Position numbers and translations under genes: made by a program. From positions 124,001 through 188,000 of the forward strand of contig NZ_JAJIRT010000007.1 in NCBI RefSeq assembly GCF_025717675.1: a stretch of 64,000 bases of DNA, given 5' to 3'. The notes under the pieces were generated by a model that was given only the letters and a program-made list of their open reading frames with translations, did not search any database and had not been told where the DNA came from. Positions 28,072 to 38,610 of the stretch are shown one piece after another (the stretch's first letter is position 1; each line of letters opens with the position of its first letter). Source of the DNA: Paucibacter sp. DJ2R-2. Lineage in GTDB: Bacteria > Pseudomonadota > Gammaproteobacteria > Burkholderiales > Burkholderiaceae_C.

Positions 28072-29976
28072 TCAAGCTGCGGCAGCTGCTCCGTCAGCGC
28101 TGACCGCCGGCGCTGCGGGCTCGGTCTTGCCGCCCGAAGGAGGCGTCCAGTCCTTGGGTGTGCGCGGCGGCTTTCCGCCCATGATGTCGTCGATCTGATC
28201 GGCATCGATGGTTTCCCATTCCAGCAAGGCCTTTGCCATGGCGTGCATCTTGTCCTGGTTGTCCTCGATGTGCTTACGGGCAATCGCATACTGCTCGTCG
28301 ATGATGCGGCGGATCACGCTGTCAACCTTGCGCATGGTCTCTTCCGACATGCTGGTGGTCTTGGTCACCGAGCGGCCCAGGAACACTTCACCCTCGTTCT
28401 CAGCGTAGACCATAGGGCCCAGCTCGTCTGTCATGCCGTAGCGGGTCACCATGTCACGTGCGATCGCAGTGGCTCGCTCGAAGTCATTGCTGGCACCCGT
28501 GGTCATCTGATTCATGAACACTTCTTCAGCGATACGACCGCCGAACAGCACGGAGATCGTGCTGAGCATGCGCTCCTTGTCCAGACTGTAGCGATCACCT
28601 TCAGGCAACTGCATGGTCACGCCCAGAGCACGGCCACGCGGAATCACGGTGACCTTGTGAACCGGGTCGGTCTTGGGCATCAAGCGCGCCACCAGGGCAT
28701 GACCGGCTTCGTGATAAGCCGTGTTCTTGCGCTCCTCTTCGGGCATGACCATGGACTTGCGCTCTGGGCCCATCATGATCTTGTCCTTGGCCTTCTCGAA
28801 GTCGACCATCTCGACCACGCGGCCGCTTCGGCGAGCCGCAAACAAGGCCGCCTCATTGACGAGATTGGCCAGATCGGCGCCCGAGAAACCGGGCGTGCCG
28901 CGCGCCAGAATGTCGGCGCGGATGTCCTGACCGACTGGCACTTTACGCATGTGCACATTGAGAATCTGCTCACGGCCCCGCACATCGGGCAGCGTCACAT
29001 AAACCTGGCGGTCAAAACGACCCGGACGCAAGAGCGCCGGATCCAGAATGTCAGGGCGGTTGGTGGCAGCCATCACGATGACGCCGAGGTTGGTCTCGAA
29101 GCCATCCATCTCAACCAACATCTGATTCAGGGTCTGCTCGCGTTCGTCGTTGCCACCGCCCAGGCCAGCACCACGGTGGCGGCCGACCGCATCGATTTCA
29201 TCGACAAAGATGATGCAGGGCGCACTCTTCTTGGCCTGCTCGAACATGTCGCGCACGCGTGCTGCGCCGACGCCGACAAACATTTCCACGAAGTCCGAAC
29301 CAGAGATGCTGAAGAACGGCACTTTGGCTTCACCAGCGATGGCCTTGGCCAGCAAGGTCTTGCCGGTTCCCGGTGGGCCCACCAGCAACACGCCACGCGG
29401 AATACGACCACCCAGCTTCTGGAACTTCTGCGGGTCCTTCAAGAAATCGACCAATTCCTTGACCTCTTCCTTGGCCTCGTCGCAACCGGCCACATCGGCA
29501 AAGGTCGTCGAGTTATTCGCTTCGTCCAGCATCCGGGCCTTGCTCTTGCCGAAGCTGAACGCACCGCCCTTGCCGCCGCCTTGCATCTGGCGCATAAAGT
29601 AGATCCAAACGCCGATCAGCAGCAGCATCGGGCCCCAGCTGACCAACATGCTGATCAGGAAGGAAGGCTCTTCGCGCGGCTTGACGTCGAACTTGACGCC
29701 ATGGTTGCGCAAGTCACCCACCAGACCGCGGTCAAGGTAAGTGGCCGTGACGCGAATCTTCTTGCCGTCCGAGCCCTCGGCAATGATGTCGGTCCCGCCA
29801 TTGCCTTCTTGCAGGGTCACCTGCTTGATGCGCCCGGACTGGACTTCATCCAGAAACTCCGAGTAACCCATGGCACTGCCCTGGGCCACGCCTCGGTCGA
29901 ATTGCTTGAAGACGGTGAACAGCACCAGGGCAATCACTATCCAGACCGCTACTTTCGAGAACCACTGATTGTTCAC
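28072..29976 (-). CDS. ftsH: ATP-dependent zinc metalloprotease FtsH
   Basis: Membrane-bound AAA+ protease of 634 residues that degrades misfolded membrane proteins and regulators such as LpxC. Two N-terminal helices (about 7-24 and 107-128) flank a periplasmic domain; then AAA+ with Walker A GPPGTGKT (200-207), Walker B FVDEID (257-262), and second region of homology with [19 protein letters not shown]; then the zinc protease with HEAGH (His422, Glu423, His426). The start is a [15 protein letters not shown], preceded by AAGGAG; the frame extends upstream without family sequence. It follows rlmE, as in E. coli. The C-terminal tail is Ala/Pro rich. Confidence 0.97.
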   Translation of the reverse strand: MNNQWFSKVAVWIVIALVLFTVFKQFDRGVAQGSAMGYSEFLDEVQSGRIKQVTLQEGNGGTDIIAEGSDGKKIRVTATYLDRGLVGDLRNHGVKFDVKPREEPSFLISMLVSWGPMLLLIGVWIYFMRQMQGGGKGGAFSFGKSKARMLDEANNSTTFADVAGCDEAKEEVKELVDFLKDPQKFQKLGGRIPRGVLLVGPPGTGKTLLAKAIAGEAKVPFFSISGSDFVEMFVGVGAARVRDMFEQAKKSAPCIIFVDEIDAVGRHRGAGLGGGNDEREQTLNQMLVEMDGFETNLGVIVMAATNRPDILDPALLRPGRFDRQVYVTLPDVRGREQILNVHMRKVPVGQDIRADILARGTPGFSGADLANLVNEAALFAARRSGRVVEMVDFEKAKDKIMMGPERKSMVMPEEERKNTAYHEAGHALVARLMPKTDPVHKVTVIPRGRALGVTMQLPEGDRYSLDKERMLSTISVLFGGRIAEEVFMNQMTTGASNDFERATAIARDMVTRYGMTDELGPMVYAENEGEVFLGRSVTKTTSMSEETMRKVDSVIRRIIDEQYAIARKHIEDNQDKMHAMAKALLEWETIDADQIDDIMGGKPPRTPKDWTPPSGGKTEPAAPAVSADGAAAAA

Positions 29977-30100
29977 CGCCACTCCTTGTTCATTACGGCC
30001 AGGCTGCACTGATCTCAGCCACGTGCACGGCATATGGGGTCGATTCTATTGCAGTCAAGTGGCAAGGCCGATTTGCATGGCCATGCGAAAAGACCGCCTT

Positions 30101-30790
30101 TCAAGCCTTGGCTGCAGCCGGCTTCTTCAAGCCGATGCCGATCAGGAAAGTTTCAGACGAACGATCCCGGGAAGCCTTGGGCTTGAGCGGCTTGACCTTC
30201 TTGAAGGTGGCCTTGAATTGTTCGACCAACTGGGTGTAGCCGCTGCCATGAAACACCTTGGCCACCAACGCTCCTTCGGGCTTCAGGTGGTTCTGGGCAA
30301 AGTCCAAGGCCAACTCGACCAAGCCAGCAACACGGGCCGCATCCGAGCTCTCGATACCGGAGAGATTGGGCGCCATATCCGACACCACTACATCAACAGG
30401 TCGACCGCCAAGGGCGGCTTCGAGCTGATGCAGGACGGCCTCCTCCTGGAAATCACCCTGAATGAAGTGCACACCTTCAATCGGGGCGCACTCCAAAAGA
30501 TCGAGGGAAATGATCATGCCGTTCAACTGCCCGACCGCCGCGCCGCCCGTACCGGCTTCCTTGGGCGCGAAGCAGCGTCGCAGGTACTGGCTCCAAGCGC
30601 CCGGCGAAGCACCCAGATCAACGACCACTTGCCCCGGTCGAATCAGCTTGAGCTCTTCGTCAATTTCCTTGAGCTTGTAAGCCGCGCGAGCGCGATAACC
30701 GTCACGCTGCGCCATCTTGACGTAGGGATCATTGATGTGATCATGCAACCACGCCTTATTAAGTTTTTTGCTTTTTGTTGTGAACTTCAT
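30101..30790 (-). CDS. rlmE: 23S rRNA (uridine-2552-2'-O)-methyltransferase
   Basis: RNA methyltransferase of 229 residues (RrmJ/FtsJ) that modifies U2552 in the A-loop late in 50S assembly. The SAM-binding motif reads [16 protein letters not shown], with [13 protein letters not shown] further on; the catalytic K-D-K-E set is represented by the early Lys in AAYKLKEID, Asp in SDMAP, Lys in LVAKVFHG and the later Glu in SSETFLIG. The N-terminal [28 protein letters not shown] is conserved. The start codon is 20 bp from that of yhbY on the other strand, and ftsH follows 124 bp downstream. Confidence 0.96.
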   Translation of the reverse strand: MKFTTKSKKLNKAWLHDHINDPYVKMAQRDGYRARAAYKLKEIDEELKLIRPGQVVVDLGASPGAWSQYLRRCFAPKEAGTGGAAVGQLNGMIISLDLLECAPIEGVHFIQGDFQEEAVLHQLEAALGGRPVDVVVSDMAPNLSGIESSDAARVAGLVELALDFAQNHLKPEGALVAKVFHGSGYTQLVEQFKATFKKVKPLKPKASRDRSSETFLIGIGLKKPAAAKA

Positions 30791-30810
30791 GTTGCACGGA
30801 TAATACGCCT
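30791..30810. promoter_or_regulatory. Shared divergent promoter spacer of rlmE and yhbY
   Basis: Only 20 bp separate the two start codons. The core GGATAATA (plus) / TATTATCC (minus) gives GATAAT at 30799-30804 for yhbY and TATTAT for rlmE, both 6-9 bp from the ATG. A TTGTTG at 30775-30780 is 18 bp upstream of the plus-strand -10. Start sites would fall at or within a few bases of each ATG. Confidence 0.4.
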
Positions 30811-31290
30811 ATGCCTGCGATTCAATTGACCCCTGCCCAGCGCAAGGAAAAACGCTCCGAAGCCCATCATCTCGACCCCGTGGTCATGATAGGCGCGGAT
30901 GGACTCACCCCTGCCGTCGTCAAAGCGACCGACGCCGCACTGAACGCCCACGGGCTGATCAAGGTGCGGATTTTTTCGGACGACCGCGCCAACCGTGAAG
31001 GCATCTTTGCCAGCCTCTGTGGCGAGCTCAATGCCGCGCCGATTCAGCACATCGGCAAGCTGCTCATCATCTGGCGTCCGATGCCTGAAAAGGAAGATGA
31101 CAACACACGTGCCGACAACAAGCTTGGACCGCGCGTCGTCAAGATCGTCAAGTTCTCCAAGAGCGGCAACCACCGGCCGCAAACCAAGAAGCTGCGTGTG
31201 CTCGGCAACGAGCGAGTCGCCCAAGGCGGCGAAATCAAGCGTGCCAAGCGCCGCCTGACCAGCATCAAGAAAACCTCGCAAGACCAATAA
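30811..31290 (+). CDS. yhbY: YhbY family (CRM domain) RNA-binding protein
   Basis: Ribosome-assembly-linked RNA-binding protein of 159 residues. The CRM fold fills about 5-100: LTPAQRKEKRSEAHHLDPVVMIGADGLTP, then KVRIFSDDRANRE and IQHIGKLLIIWRP, with the usual GxxG-like loop. The family norm in E. coli is about 97 residues; here a further 55-60 residues form a Lys/Arg-rich tail that likely adds RNA contact. Divergent from rlmE, as in E. coli, consistent with a shared 50S assembly role. Confidence 0.92.
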   Translation: MPAIQLTPAQRKEKRSEAHHLDPVVMIGADGLTPAVVKATDAALNAHGLIKVRIFSDDRANREGIFASLCGELNAAPIQHIGKLLIIWRPMPEKEDDNTRADNKLGPRVVKIVKFSKSGNHRPQTKKLRVLGNERVAQGGEIKRAKRRLTSIKKTSQDQ

Positions 31291-31299
31291 AACGGTCAT

Positions 31300-31323
31300 G
31301 GTCGTCAGCGGGAGCTGGCGACC
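31300..31323. terminator. Possible terminator between yhbY and the DUF4149 gene
   Basis: A 10-bp stem GGTCGTCAGC/GCTGGCGACC with one wobble pair and a GGGA loop lies between the convergent genes. On the minus strand a short CGTTTTATT follows after a gap; the T-run is poor. Confidence 0.4.
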
Positions 31324-31339
31324 ACCCTGAGAGCTTCAG

Positions 31340-31807
31340 TTACGGCGCTCGGCCACTGCAACGCCAGGCCAAGGCCAAGACCGCCAAGGTCTTGAGTCCG
31401 TACAAAGCAAAAGACACGGCATGCAAGCTCATGAATGACCATGAGCCCTCTCCCGCCCGTGCCGCAGCCATCAAGGGCTGCAAGGCGAAGTAGCCCAGCA
31501 CCGTACAGAACAGCGCCGCAGCCGGAAGCAAAAACTCGGCACGGACGGCCGACAGTTCCGAATCGCGCGTCATGCGGCGATCCATCATCATCAGCAAGAG
31601 TGCTGCAGCCAGACTCAGGTGCGCTTCCTGAGCAAACAAACGCCCGACCAGCAGCCCAGCTTGTGCCTTTTCCAACACCGCGAAAGCGCTGGGCGCCGCC
31701 ATGAAGGCGACACAAAGCAAAAGGCCGCCCCAGAGGGCAGCCAGCAAACCTTGAGCGCGAAACAGCACCGGCGACCGATCAGACGTAGCGGACTTCCACC
31801 ACCTCAT
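31340..31807 (-). CDS. DUF4149 domain membrane protein
   Basis: Small inner-membrane protein of about 155 residues with four hydrophobic helices ([67 protein letters not shown]), the DUF4149 pattern. Function is unknown. It follows greA on the same strand and its start overlaps the greA 3' end by 29 bp if the ATG at 31807 is used; a GTG at 31768, 11 bp after the greA stop, is an equal alternative and gives 142 residues. The greA-DUF4149 order is common in Burkholderiales. Confidence 0.8.
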   Translation of the reverse strand: MRWWKSATSDRSPVLFRAQGLLAALWGGLLLCVAFMAAPSAFAVLEKAQAGLLVGRLFAQEAHLSLAAALLLMMMDRRMTRDSELSAVRAEFLLPAAALFCTVLGYFALQPLMAAARAGEGSWSFMSLHAVSFALYGLKTLAVLALAWRCSGRAP

Positions 31808-32255
31808 AGCGCTTGACGCCACCAGGCGCCTGCACATCGGCCACATCACCGGCTTCCTTGCCGATCAATGCGCGAGCGATCGGCGAGCTGATGGAGATCA
31901 GGCCCAGCTTCAAATCCGCCTCGTCATCTCCGACGATCTGATAAGTCACCTCAGCGCCGCTGGCCTCTTCTTCCAGATCAACGGTCGAGCCAAAGACGAT
32001 TCGACCACCGGCATCGACCGACGCAGGATCGATGATCTGGGCGGCGGAGAGCTTGCCTTCGATCTCCAGAATGCGACCTTCGATAAAGCCTTGCTTGTCC
32101 TTGGCCGCTTCGTACTCGGCGTTCTCGGACAGATCACCCTGGGCACGCGCCTCGGAAATTGCATTGATCACGGCATGACGCTCAACGCTCTTGAGTTGAT
32201 GCAACTCTGCCTTGAGCTTCTCAGCACCGCGGACGGTCAATGGAATAGTGGCCAT
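31779..32255 (-). CDS. greA: Transcription elongation factor GreA
   Basis: RNA polymerase secondary-channel factor of 158 residues, the exact family length, that stimulates cleavage of backtracked RNA. An N-terminal antiparallel coiled coil (about 1-75) starts [18 protein letters not shown] and has the tip acidic residues in [20 protein letters not shown] (Asp and Glu that hold the catalytic metal). The C-terminal FKBP-like domain includes [27 protein letters not shown] and the final VEVRYV. The start follows the family; a longer frame from 32357 was rejected. It lies downstream of carB, about 200 bp away. Confidence 0.96.
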   Translation of the reverse strand: MATIPLTVRGAEKLKAELHQLKSVERHAVINAISEARAQGDLSENAEYEAAKDKQGFIEGRILEIEGKLSAAQIIDPASVDAGGRIVFGSTVDLEEEASGAEVTYQIVGDDEADLKLGLISISSPIARALIGKEAGDVADVQAPGGVKRYEVVEVRYV

Positions 32256-32391
32256 GATTTGAATGAAACCTTGAAAAAACCTGGGCGCTGACCGCTGAAG
32301 CGGGGTCCGCGCCAATGAACGGCAAGAAAGCGGCGAGAAATCTGCAGGAACACGCAAACGCTTGCAGCAGATCCTCGCTCCACAAAACGAA

Positions 32392-32430
32392 GCCGCCGCT
32401 GCGACCCTGGTGTCTCCAGGAGCGCGGCGG
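32392..32430 (-). terminator. Terminator-like hairpin after carB
   Basis: A long stem CCGCCGC/GCGGCGG with an inner CCTGG/CCAGG stem lies about 25 bp past the carB stop. On the minus strand it runs into CTTCGTTTTG. It may end the carAB message before greA. Confidence 0.55.
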
Positions 32431-32451
32431 CGGACATCGTTGGGCTGAAGT

Positions 32452-35400
32452 TTAGATCAGTTCGGCATGCAGTTCTTGCAGGGATTGCACCAGCAGGCCA
32501 TTCTGGTGCTTCATACCCTCTACCGCGGCCTCACAACCGGCCATGGTGGTGTAGTAGGTGACCCGAGCAGCCAAAGCCGCCTGGCGAATGTGGCGACTGT
32601 CTGCAATCGCGGTGCGGGTTTCATCCACGGTGGTGAACACCAACTGGATCTCGCCGCCCTTGATCATGTCCACGATATGCGGGCGGCCATCCTTGACCTT
32701 GTTGACCAACTTGACCGGCACACCCGCCTCGGCAATCGCCGCGGCTGTGCCCTTGGTGGCAACGACGCCGAAGCCCAAAGCATGCAGATCCTTGGCCACG
32801 GCCACGGCACGCGCCTTGTCGCCGTTCTTCACCGTGATCAGGATATTGCCCTGACGCGGCAGACGTGAACCGGCGCCGAGCTGACTCTTCAGCATCGCTT
32901 CGCCGAAGGTCTTGGCCGCACCCATCACTTCACCGGTCGAACGCATTTCCGGGCTGAGGATTGGGTCCACGCCGGGGAACTTGTTGAAGGGGAAGACAGC
33001 TTCCTTGACGCTGTAATACGGCGGAATCACCTCAGCGGGCACCCGACCCAGACGGTCCTTCTGGTCCTTGAGCTTCTGGCCGGCCATGCAGCGCGCCGCA
33101 ATCTTGGCCAGTTGCTGGCCGGTCGCCTTGCTGACGAAGGGCACGGTGCGTGATGCGCGGGGATTCACTTCCAGCACGTAGACCGTGGCACCGTCGAGGC
33201 CGCCCGTCACGTCACCCTGGATGGCGAACTGCACATTCATCAGGCCCACGACCTTGAGCGCACGCGCCATGGCCGCCGTCTGCCGGCGCAGCTCATCCTG
33301 CAGCTCCTTGGACAGGGTGTAGGGCGGCAGCGAGCAGGCCGAGTCGCCGGAGTGAATGCCGGCAGCCTCGATGTGCTCCATGATGCCGCCGATCATCACA
33401 TCGGTGCCGTCGCTGATGCAATCGGCATCGACTTCCACGGCGTCTTCCAGGAAGCGATCCAGCAGCACCGGGGACTTCTCCGAGACTCGCACCGCCTCAC
33501 GCATATAGCGCTCCAGGTCCTTGTCACCATGGACGATTTCCATGGCACGGCCGCCCAGCACATAGCTCGGGCGCACGACCAGCGGATAACCGATCTCGTT
33601 GGCCAGGGCCACGGCCTGCTCTTCGGTGCGTGCCGTGCGGTTGGGCGGCTGCTTCAGGCCCAGCTCGTGCAGCAGCTTCTGGAAGCGCTCGCGGTCCTCG
33701 GCCATGTCGATGCTGTCGGGCGAGGTGCCGATGATGGGCACGCCGGCGCGCTCGAGATCCAACGCCAGCTTCAGCGGCGTCTGGCCGCCGTACTGGACGA
33801 TCACGCCGACCGGTTTTTCCTTGTCGACGATTTCCAGCACATCTTCCAGCGTCACCGGCTCGAAGTAGAGGCGGTCCGAGGTGTCGTAGTCGGTGGACAC
33901 GGTTTCGGGGTTGCAGTTGACCATGATGGTCTCGTAGCCGTCCTCGCGCATGGCAAGCGCGGCATGGACGCAGCAGTAGTCGAACTCGATGCCCTGCCCG
34001 ATCCGGTTCGGGCCGCCGCCGAGGACCATGATCTTTCTGTTGTTGGTTGGCTCAGCTTCGCACTCTTCCTCGTAGGTCGAGTACAGGTAGGCCGTCTCGG
34101 TGCTGAACTCAGCCGCGCAGGTGTCCACGCGCTTGTAGACCGGGCGCACCTTCAAGGCATGGCGGGTGGCACGCACTTCATGCTGGTTCGTGCCCAGCAA
34201 CTTGGCCAGGCGGCGATCGGAGAAGCCCTTCTTCTTCAGCAGGCGCAGCTCGTCGGCACTCAGCGAAGCCAGGCTGCGGCCGGCCAGCGATTGCTCGATC
34301 TTGATCAGCTGTTCGATTTGGGCCAGGAACCAGGGATCGATGGCGGTTTCTTCGAACACTTCCTGCAGACTCATGCCCAGACGGAAGGCGTCGCCGACAA
34401 AGAGGATGCGCTCCGGGCCGGGCTCGCCAATTTCCTGGATGATTTCTTCACGGTCGGTCGAGCGCTCGCTCAGGCCGTCGATGCCGGTTTCCAGGCCGCG
34501 CAGCGCCTTCTGGAAGGATTCCTGGAAGGTGCGGCCCATGGCCATCACCTCGCCCACCGACTTCATCTGCGTGGTCAGACGCGAATCGGCCATGGGAAAC
34601 TTCTCGAAGGCGAAACGCGGGATCTTGGTGACCACGTAGTCAATCGAGGGCTCGAAGGACGCCGGGGTCACGCCACCGGTGATGTCATTCTTCAGCTCGT
34701 CCAGGGTGTAGCCCACGGCCAGCTTGGCGGCGATCTTGGCAATCGGGAAGCCGGTGGCCTTGGACGCCAGTGCTGAGGAACGCGACACGCGCGGGTTCAT
34801 CTCGATCACGGTCATGCGGCCGTTTTGCGGATTGATCGAGAACTGCACGTTGGAGCCGCCGGTGTCCACGCCGATTTCGCGCAAGATGGCGATCGAGGCG
34901 TTGCGCAGCAGTTGGTATTCCTTGTCGGTCAGCGTCTGAGCCGGGGCGACGGTGATGGAGTCACCGGTGTGCACGCCCATGGGGTCCAAGTTCTCGATCG
35001 AGCAGACGATGATGCAGTTGTCGCGGCTGTCGCGCACCACTTCCATCTCGTACTCTTTCCAGCCGATCAGCGATTCTTCGATCAGCAGCTCATTGGTCGG
35101 CGAGAGGTCCAGGCCGCGCTTGCAGATTTCCTCGAACTCTTCCGGGTTGTAAGCAATACCGCCACCGCTGCCGCCGAGCGTGAAGCTGGGGCGGATCACC
35201 ATGGGGAAGCCATTGCTGCCGGTCTCGATGGCGATGCGCTTCTGTACCGCCAGCGCTTCTTCCATGGAATGTGCGATGCCGGACTTGGCGGAGTCGAGAC
35301 CAATCTTGGTCATCGCGTCCTTGAATTTCAGGCGGTCTTCAGCCTTCTCGATCGCCTTTTCGTTGGCGCCGATCATCTCCACGCCGTACTTGGCCAGCAC

Positions 35401-35718
35401 ACCGTGCTTGTGCAGGTCCAGGGCGCAGTTCAGCGCGGTTTGGCCGCCCATGGTGGGCAAGACCGCATCGGGCCGCTCCTTGGCGATGATCTTCTCGACC
35501 ACCTGCCAGGTGATGGGCTCGATATAGGTCACGTCCGCCGTGTCCGGGTCGGTCATGATGGTCGCCGGATTGCTGTTGACCAGGATGACTTTGTAGCCTT
35601 CCTCGCGCAAGGCCTTGCAGGCCTGGGCGCCGGAATAGTCGAACTCACAGGCCTGGCCGATGATGATGGGGCCGGCGCCGATGATGAGGATGCTCTTGAT
35701 GTCTGTACGTTTGGGCAT
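32452..35718 (-). CDS. carB: Carbamoyl-phosphate synthase large subunit
   Basis: Cytoplasmic ATP-dependent synthase of 1088 residues that makes carbamoyl phosphate for pyrimidines and arginine, using ammonia channelled from CarA. The two homologous halves both have an ATP-grasp domain: first half [39 protein letters not shown] and [19 protein letters not shown]; second half [34 protein letters not shown] and [19 protein letters not shown]. The C-terminal MGS-like allosteric domain begins near 950. It starts 23 bp after carA, so the two are one operon. Confidence 0.98.
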   Translation of the reverse strand: MPKRTDIKSILIIGAGPIIIGQACEFDYSGAQACKALREEGYKVILVNSNPATIMTDPDTADVTYIEPITWQVVEKIIAKERPDAVLPTMGGQTALNCALDLHKHGVLAKYGVEMIGANEKAIEKAEDRLKFKDAMTKIGLDSAKSGIAHSMEEALAVQKRIAIETGSNGFPMVIRPSFTLGGSGGGIAYNPEEFEEICKRGLDLSPTNELLIEESLIGWKEYEMEVVRDSRDNCIIVCSIENLDPMGVHTGDSITVAPAQTLTDKEYQLLRNASIAILREIGVDTGGSNVQFSINPQNGRMTVIEMNPRVSRSSALASKATGFPIAKIAAKLAVGYTLDELKNDITGGVTPASFEPSIDYVVTKIPRFAFEKFPMADSRLTTQMKSVGEVMAMGRTFQESFQKALRGLETGIDGLSERSTDREEIIQEIGEPGPERILFVGDAFRLGMSLQEVFEETAIDPWFLAQIEQLIKIEQSLAGRSLASLSADELRLLKKKGFSDRRLAKLLGTNQHEVRATRHALKVRPVYKRVDTCAAEFSTETAYLYSTYEEECEAEPTNNRKIMVLGGGPNRIGQGIEFDYCCVHAALAMREDGYETIMVNCNPETVSTDYDTSDRLYFEPVTLEDVLEIVDKEKPVGVIVQYGGQTPLKLALDLERAGVPIIGTSPDSIDMAEDRERFQKLLHELGLKQPPNRTARTEEQAVALANEIGYPLVVRPSYVLGGRAMEIVHGDKDLERYMREAVRVSEKSPVLLDRFLEDAVEVDADCISDGTDVMIGGIMEHIEAAGIHSGDSACSLPPYTLSKELQDELRRQTAAMARALKVVGLMNVQFAIQGDVTGGLDGATVYVLEVNPRASRTVPFVSKATGQQLAKIAARCMAGQKLKDQKDRLGRVPAEVIPPYYSVKEAVFPFNKFPGVDPILSPEMRSTGEVMGAAKTFGEAMLKSQLGAGSRLPRQGNILITVKNGDKARAVAVAKDLHALGFGVVATKGTAAAIAEAGVPVKLVNKVKDGRPHIVDMIKGGEIQLVFTTVDETRTAIADSRHIRQAALAARVTYYTTMAGCEAAVEGMKHQNGLLVQSLQELHAELI

Positions 35719-35741
35719 GTCTTTACTCCATCAGGCCGTGA

Positions 35742-36902
35742 TCAGGACTTGGCCATCAGACCGATGAAGCGGTCAAACAGGTAGGCGATGTCATTGGGAC
35801 CGGGGCTGGCTTCCGGGTGACCCTGGAAGCAGAAAGCCGGCTTGTCGGTGCGGGCCAGGCCTTGCAGCGTGCCGTCGAACAAGCTGATGTGGGTGGCGCG
35901 CAGATTGGCGGGCAGGCTGTCAGCATCGACCGCAAAGCCGTGGTTCTGGCTGGTGATGCTGACGCGGCCGTTGTCCAGGTCCTTGACCGGATGGTTGCCG
36001 CCGTGGTGGCCGAACTTCATCTTGAAGGTCTTGGCGCCCGAGGCCAGGGCCATGATCTGGTGACCCAGGCAGATGCCGAAGGTCGGGATGCCGGCCTCAA
36101 TCAGCTGCGCGGCGGCGGCAATCGCATAGTCGCAGGGCTGCGGGTCACCAGGGCCGTTGGACAGGAAAACACCGTCGGGCTCCAGACCGAACACGGCCGA
36201 AGCCGGAGTCTGAGCCGGCACCACGGTGATCTTGCAGCCGCGTTGGGCCAGCATGCGCAGGATGTTGCGCTTGACGCCGAAGTCATAGGCCACCACATGG
36301 AAGCGCGGCTGGCTGAGCTGGCCATAGCCCTTGCCCAGGGTCCATTCGGTTTCTGTCCAGCCATGCGCCTCGGGCGTGCTGACCACGCGGGCCAGGTCCT
36401 GCCCGGCCATGCTGGGCGCAGCTTGGGCCTTGGCCACGGCCTCAGCGATCAGGGCCTCGGTCACGAGCTGCCCCTCGGGCACGGCCAGGATGCAACCGTT
36501 TTGCGCCCCGGTCGTACGAAGCAAACGGGTCAGGCGGCGGGTGTCGATGTCGGCAATAGCGACCGTGCCTTCGTCGCGCAGATACTGCGCCAGGCTGCGA
36601 GTCTTGCGGAAGTTGGAATCAAGGATGGGCAATTCCTTGATGATCAAGCCAGCGGCATGGATCTTCGGGGCCTCGACATCCTCGTCATTGACGCCGTAGT
36701 TGCCGATGTGCGGATACGTGAGCGTCACGATCTGCCGGCAGTAGCTGGGGTCGGTGAGGATTTCCTGATAGCCGGTCATGGCGGTGTTGAACACCACCTC
36801 GCCGACTGTGTGACCGGCTGCGCCGATCGAGGTGCCTGTGAAGACCGTGCCGTCTGCCAGGGCGAGAATCGCTTTGGGGGTATGGAGCAGATCGGGCAGC
36901 AC
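35742..36902 (-). CDS. carA: Carbamoyl-phosphate synthase small subunit (glutaminase)
   Basis: Class I glutamine amidotransferase subunit of about 386 residues that releases ammonia for CarB. The N-terminal CPSase domain ([35 protein letters not shown]) is followed by the Triad domain with NGPGDPQ, the nucleophile Cys in [13 protein letters not shown] and the His-x-Glu in [12 protein letters not shown]. The start is a GTG at 36902 with GGAG 6 bp before it; a GTG at 36926 in the same frame has a weaker ribosome site and is the alternative. carB follows after 23 bp with greA behind. Confidence 0.95.
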   Translation of the reverse strand: MLPDLLHTPKAILALADGTVFTGTSIGAAGHTVGEVVFNTAMTGYQEILTDPSYCRQIVTLTYPHIGNYGVNDEDVEAPKIHAAGLIIKELPILDSNFRKTRSLAQYLRDEGTVAIADIDTRRLTRLLRTTGAQNGCILAVPEGQLVTEALIAEAVAKAQAAPSMAGQDLARVVSTPEAHGWTETEWTLGKGYGQLSQPRFHVVAYDFGVKRNILRMLAQRGCKITVVPAQTPASAVFGLEPDGVFLSNGPGDPQPCDYAIAAAAQLIEAGIPTFGICLGHQIMALASGAKTFKMKFGHHGGNHPVKDLDNGRVSITSQNHGFAVDADSLPANLRATHISLFDGTLQGLARTDKPAFCFQGHPEASPGPNDIAYLFDRFIGLMAKS

Positions 36903-37189
36903 GGGGAACTCCGGTGAGGTGCGCACGCCCGGCTCTGCTCGTCCGACCGGCCCGGGTCGCAGATGGACCGGGCCGAGGAGCCTGAGTTCGGTGGAGAAAC
37001 TGAAGCGAGTTTCGCTGGGGTGGCTGTGGTTGCGGGTAAACCTGCTGAGTATAACCGACCAGGGTTATCACCAAGCTCGGTTTTGCATACTTTGCGCAAA
37101 TGACGGCATCAAGTCAGCCTTCGCCGGATGCCATGACCACCCTCAACCTCTGCGGAGCGCCGTCGAGAAACGAAGGCGCCCAAGCCCAC
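36903..37189. other. Leader region of carAB
   Basis: About 290 bp without a gene between carA and the GlcG-like gene. On the minus strand a TATACT box (plus-strand 37048-37053) with a TTGGTG 15 bp upstream is a weak promoter candidate that would leave a leader of about 140 nt. No PyrR, arginine-box or riboswitch pattern was recognised. Confidence 0.4.
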
Positions 37190-37594
37190 TCAGGCCAAGG
37201 ATGCGATGCCTGCACGCGCAATCTGCGCATCCTCGCTGGACTTGACGCCACTGACACCCACTGCACCGATGCAGTGGCCATCCATCAGCACCGGCACACC
37301 GCCTTCAAGCAAACCACTCAGGCCCGGCGCACTCAGAAAGGACACGCGGCCTTGGTTGATGATGTCTTCGTAGACCTTGGACTCGCGGCGGCCGAGCGCA
37401 GCCGTGTGGGCCTTGGCCGGAGCGATCTGGGCCGACACTGCAGGCGCACCGTCCAGGCGCTGCAACCACAGCAGATGGCCGCCGTCATCGACGATGGCGA
37501 TGGTGACCGCCCATTGATGGGCCAATGCTTCAGCCTCGGCGGCTGCGGCCATGCGCTTGACGTCTTCCAGGCTCAGATACGGTTTTTGTTTCAT
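37190..37594 (-). CDS. GlcG/HbpS family protein
   Basis: Protein of 134 residues in the GlcG/HbpS fold, known from the glycolate locus of E. coli and from heme-binding HbpS of Streptomyces. It shows AVTIAIVDDGGHLLWLQRLDGAP, the conserved strand-turn-strand, KAHTAALGRRES and the glycine-rich GLSGLLEGGVPVLMDGHCIGAVGVSG at the C-terminal half. No signal peptide, so cytoplasmic here. The start MKQKPYLSLEDV fits the family better than the longer frame from 37639. The role is not established; heme or small-molecule binding is possible. Confidence 0.85.
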   Translation of the reverse strand: MKQKPYLSLEDVKRMAAAAEAEALAHQWAVTIAIVDDGGHLLWLQRLDGAPAVSAQIAPAKAHTAALGRRESKVYEDIINQGRVSFLSAPGLSGLLEGGVPVLMDGHCIGAVGVSGVKSSEDAQIARAGIASLA

Positions 37595-37821
37595 GGTCTC
37601 TCTTGAATCGGGACGGGAAAGGCCGCACTTTAGCTCCATGGGCAGCGGGCATTCATGTGGCGGGCTGCAGTACTGACCTGACCCCGAAAGCCCGGCTGCG
37701 CGGACTCAAGTGCTGGCGCACAGCGAGCCAAGCCGGCAAGCGCTACATTTCGCCCAGAGTGACGCAATGAGACCTGCATGCGCCACACCACCGATGGATT
37801 GAACGACGGAGGACGCTTGAA

Positions 37822-38517
37822 ATGAATGAAACCCTGCAAACCCAACTGAACGTAGGCCTGGGCCAAGGCCTGGCGGCCGAGCGCCAACGCGTGCTGCGCA
37901 ACACCTACTGGCTGCTGGCCCTGTCCATGCTGCCCACCGTGCTGGGCGCCTGGGTGGGCGTGTCCACCGGCGTGATGGCGACCATGGGCACCGGCATGAG
38001 CCTGATCGTCTTCATGGTCGGCGCCTTCGGCTTGATGATGTTGGTCGAGAAGACCAAGAACAGCCGCACCGGCGTCTACGCCCTGCTCGCTTTCACCTTC
38101 TTCATGGGCCTGATGCTCTCGCGCCTGCTGGCTGCGGTGCTGGGCTTCAAGAACGGCGGCAGCCTGATCATGACCGCCTTTGGCGGCACCGGCGCCATCT
38201 TCTTTGCCATGGCCAGCCTGGCCACCGTGATCAAGCGCGACCTCTCCAGCATGGGCAAGTTCCTGTTCGTAGGCGCCGTCATCATGCTGGTCGCCGGCGT
38301 GGTGAATGTGTTCCTGCAGTCCTCGGCCCTGATGCTGACCCTGCTGGTGCTGTCCATGGCCGTGTTCTCAGCCTTCATGCTCTACGACATCAAGCGCGTG
38401 CTGGATGGCGGCGAGACCAACTACATCTCGGCCACCCTGGCCATCTACTTGGACCTCTACAACGTGTTCCAGAGCCTGCTTTCCCTGCTTGGCATTTTCG
38501 GCGGCGAGCGCGAATGA
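37822..38517 (+). CDS. Bax inhibitor-1/YccA family membrane protein
   Basis: Integral membrane protein of 231 residues with seven hydrophobic segments, starting after a short polar N-terminus (MNETLQTQLNVGLGQGLAAERQRVLRNTYWLLALSM). The sixth/seventh helix region reads LSMAVFSAFMLYDIKRVLDGGETNYISATLAIYLDLYNVFQSLL, the UPF0005 signature with the conserved Asp residues that gate calcium leak in BsYetJ. E. coli YccA is an FtsH substrate and modulator; whether that applies here is inference. The gene stands alone and ends at a bidirectional terminator shared with rlmD. Confidence 0.92.
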   Translation: MNETLQTQLNVGLGQGLAAERQRVLRNTYWLLALSMLPTVLGAWVGVSTGVMATMGTGMSLIVFMVGAFGLMMLVEKTKNSRTGVYALLAFTFFMGLMLSRLLAAVLGFKNGGSLIMTAFGGTGAIFFAMASLATVIKRDLSSMGKFLFVGAVIMLVAGVVNVFLQSSALMLTLLVLSMAVFSAFMLYDIKRVLDGGETNYISATLAIYLDLYNVFQSLLSLLGIFGGERE

Positions 38518-38559
38518 GCTGATGGACGGCGCTCAGTTTGGCGCCGCGCAGCACAAAAC

Positions 38560-38585
38560 AAAAAAGGGCCCGCGGGCCCTTTTTC
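38560..38585. terminator. Bidirectional terminator
   Basis: Self-complementary GGGCCCGCGGGCCC flanked by A6 and T5, between the convergent YccA-like gene and rlmD. Confidence 0.88.
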
Positions 38586-38610
38586 ATTTGGCAGCAGCCT
38601 CAACCGCGCT

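Noticed and set aside
33352-34776. Long plus-strand open frame (474 codons) opposite carB
   Set aside because: It is the antisense shadow of a highly conserved enzyme in GC-rich DNA; its product is rich in His/Gln/Arg with no family features.
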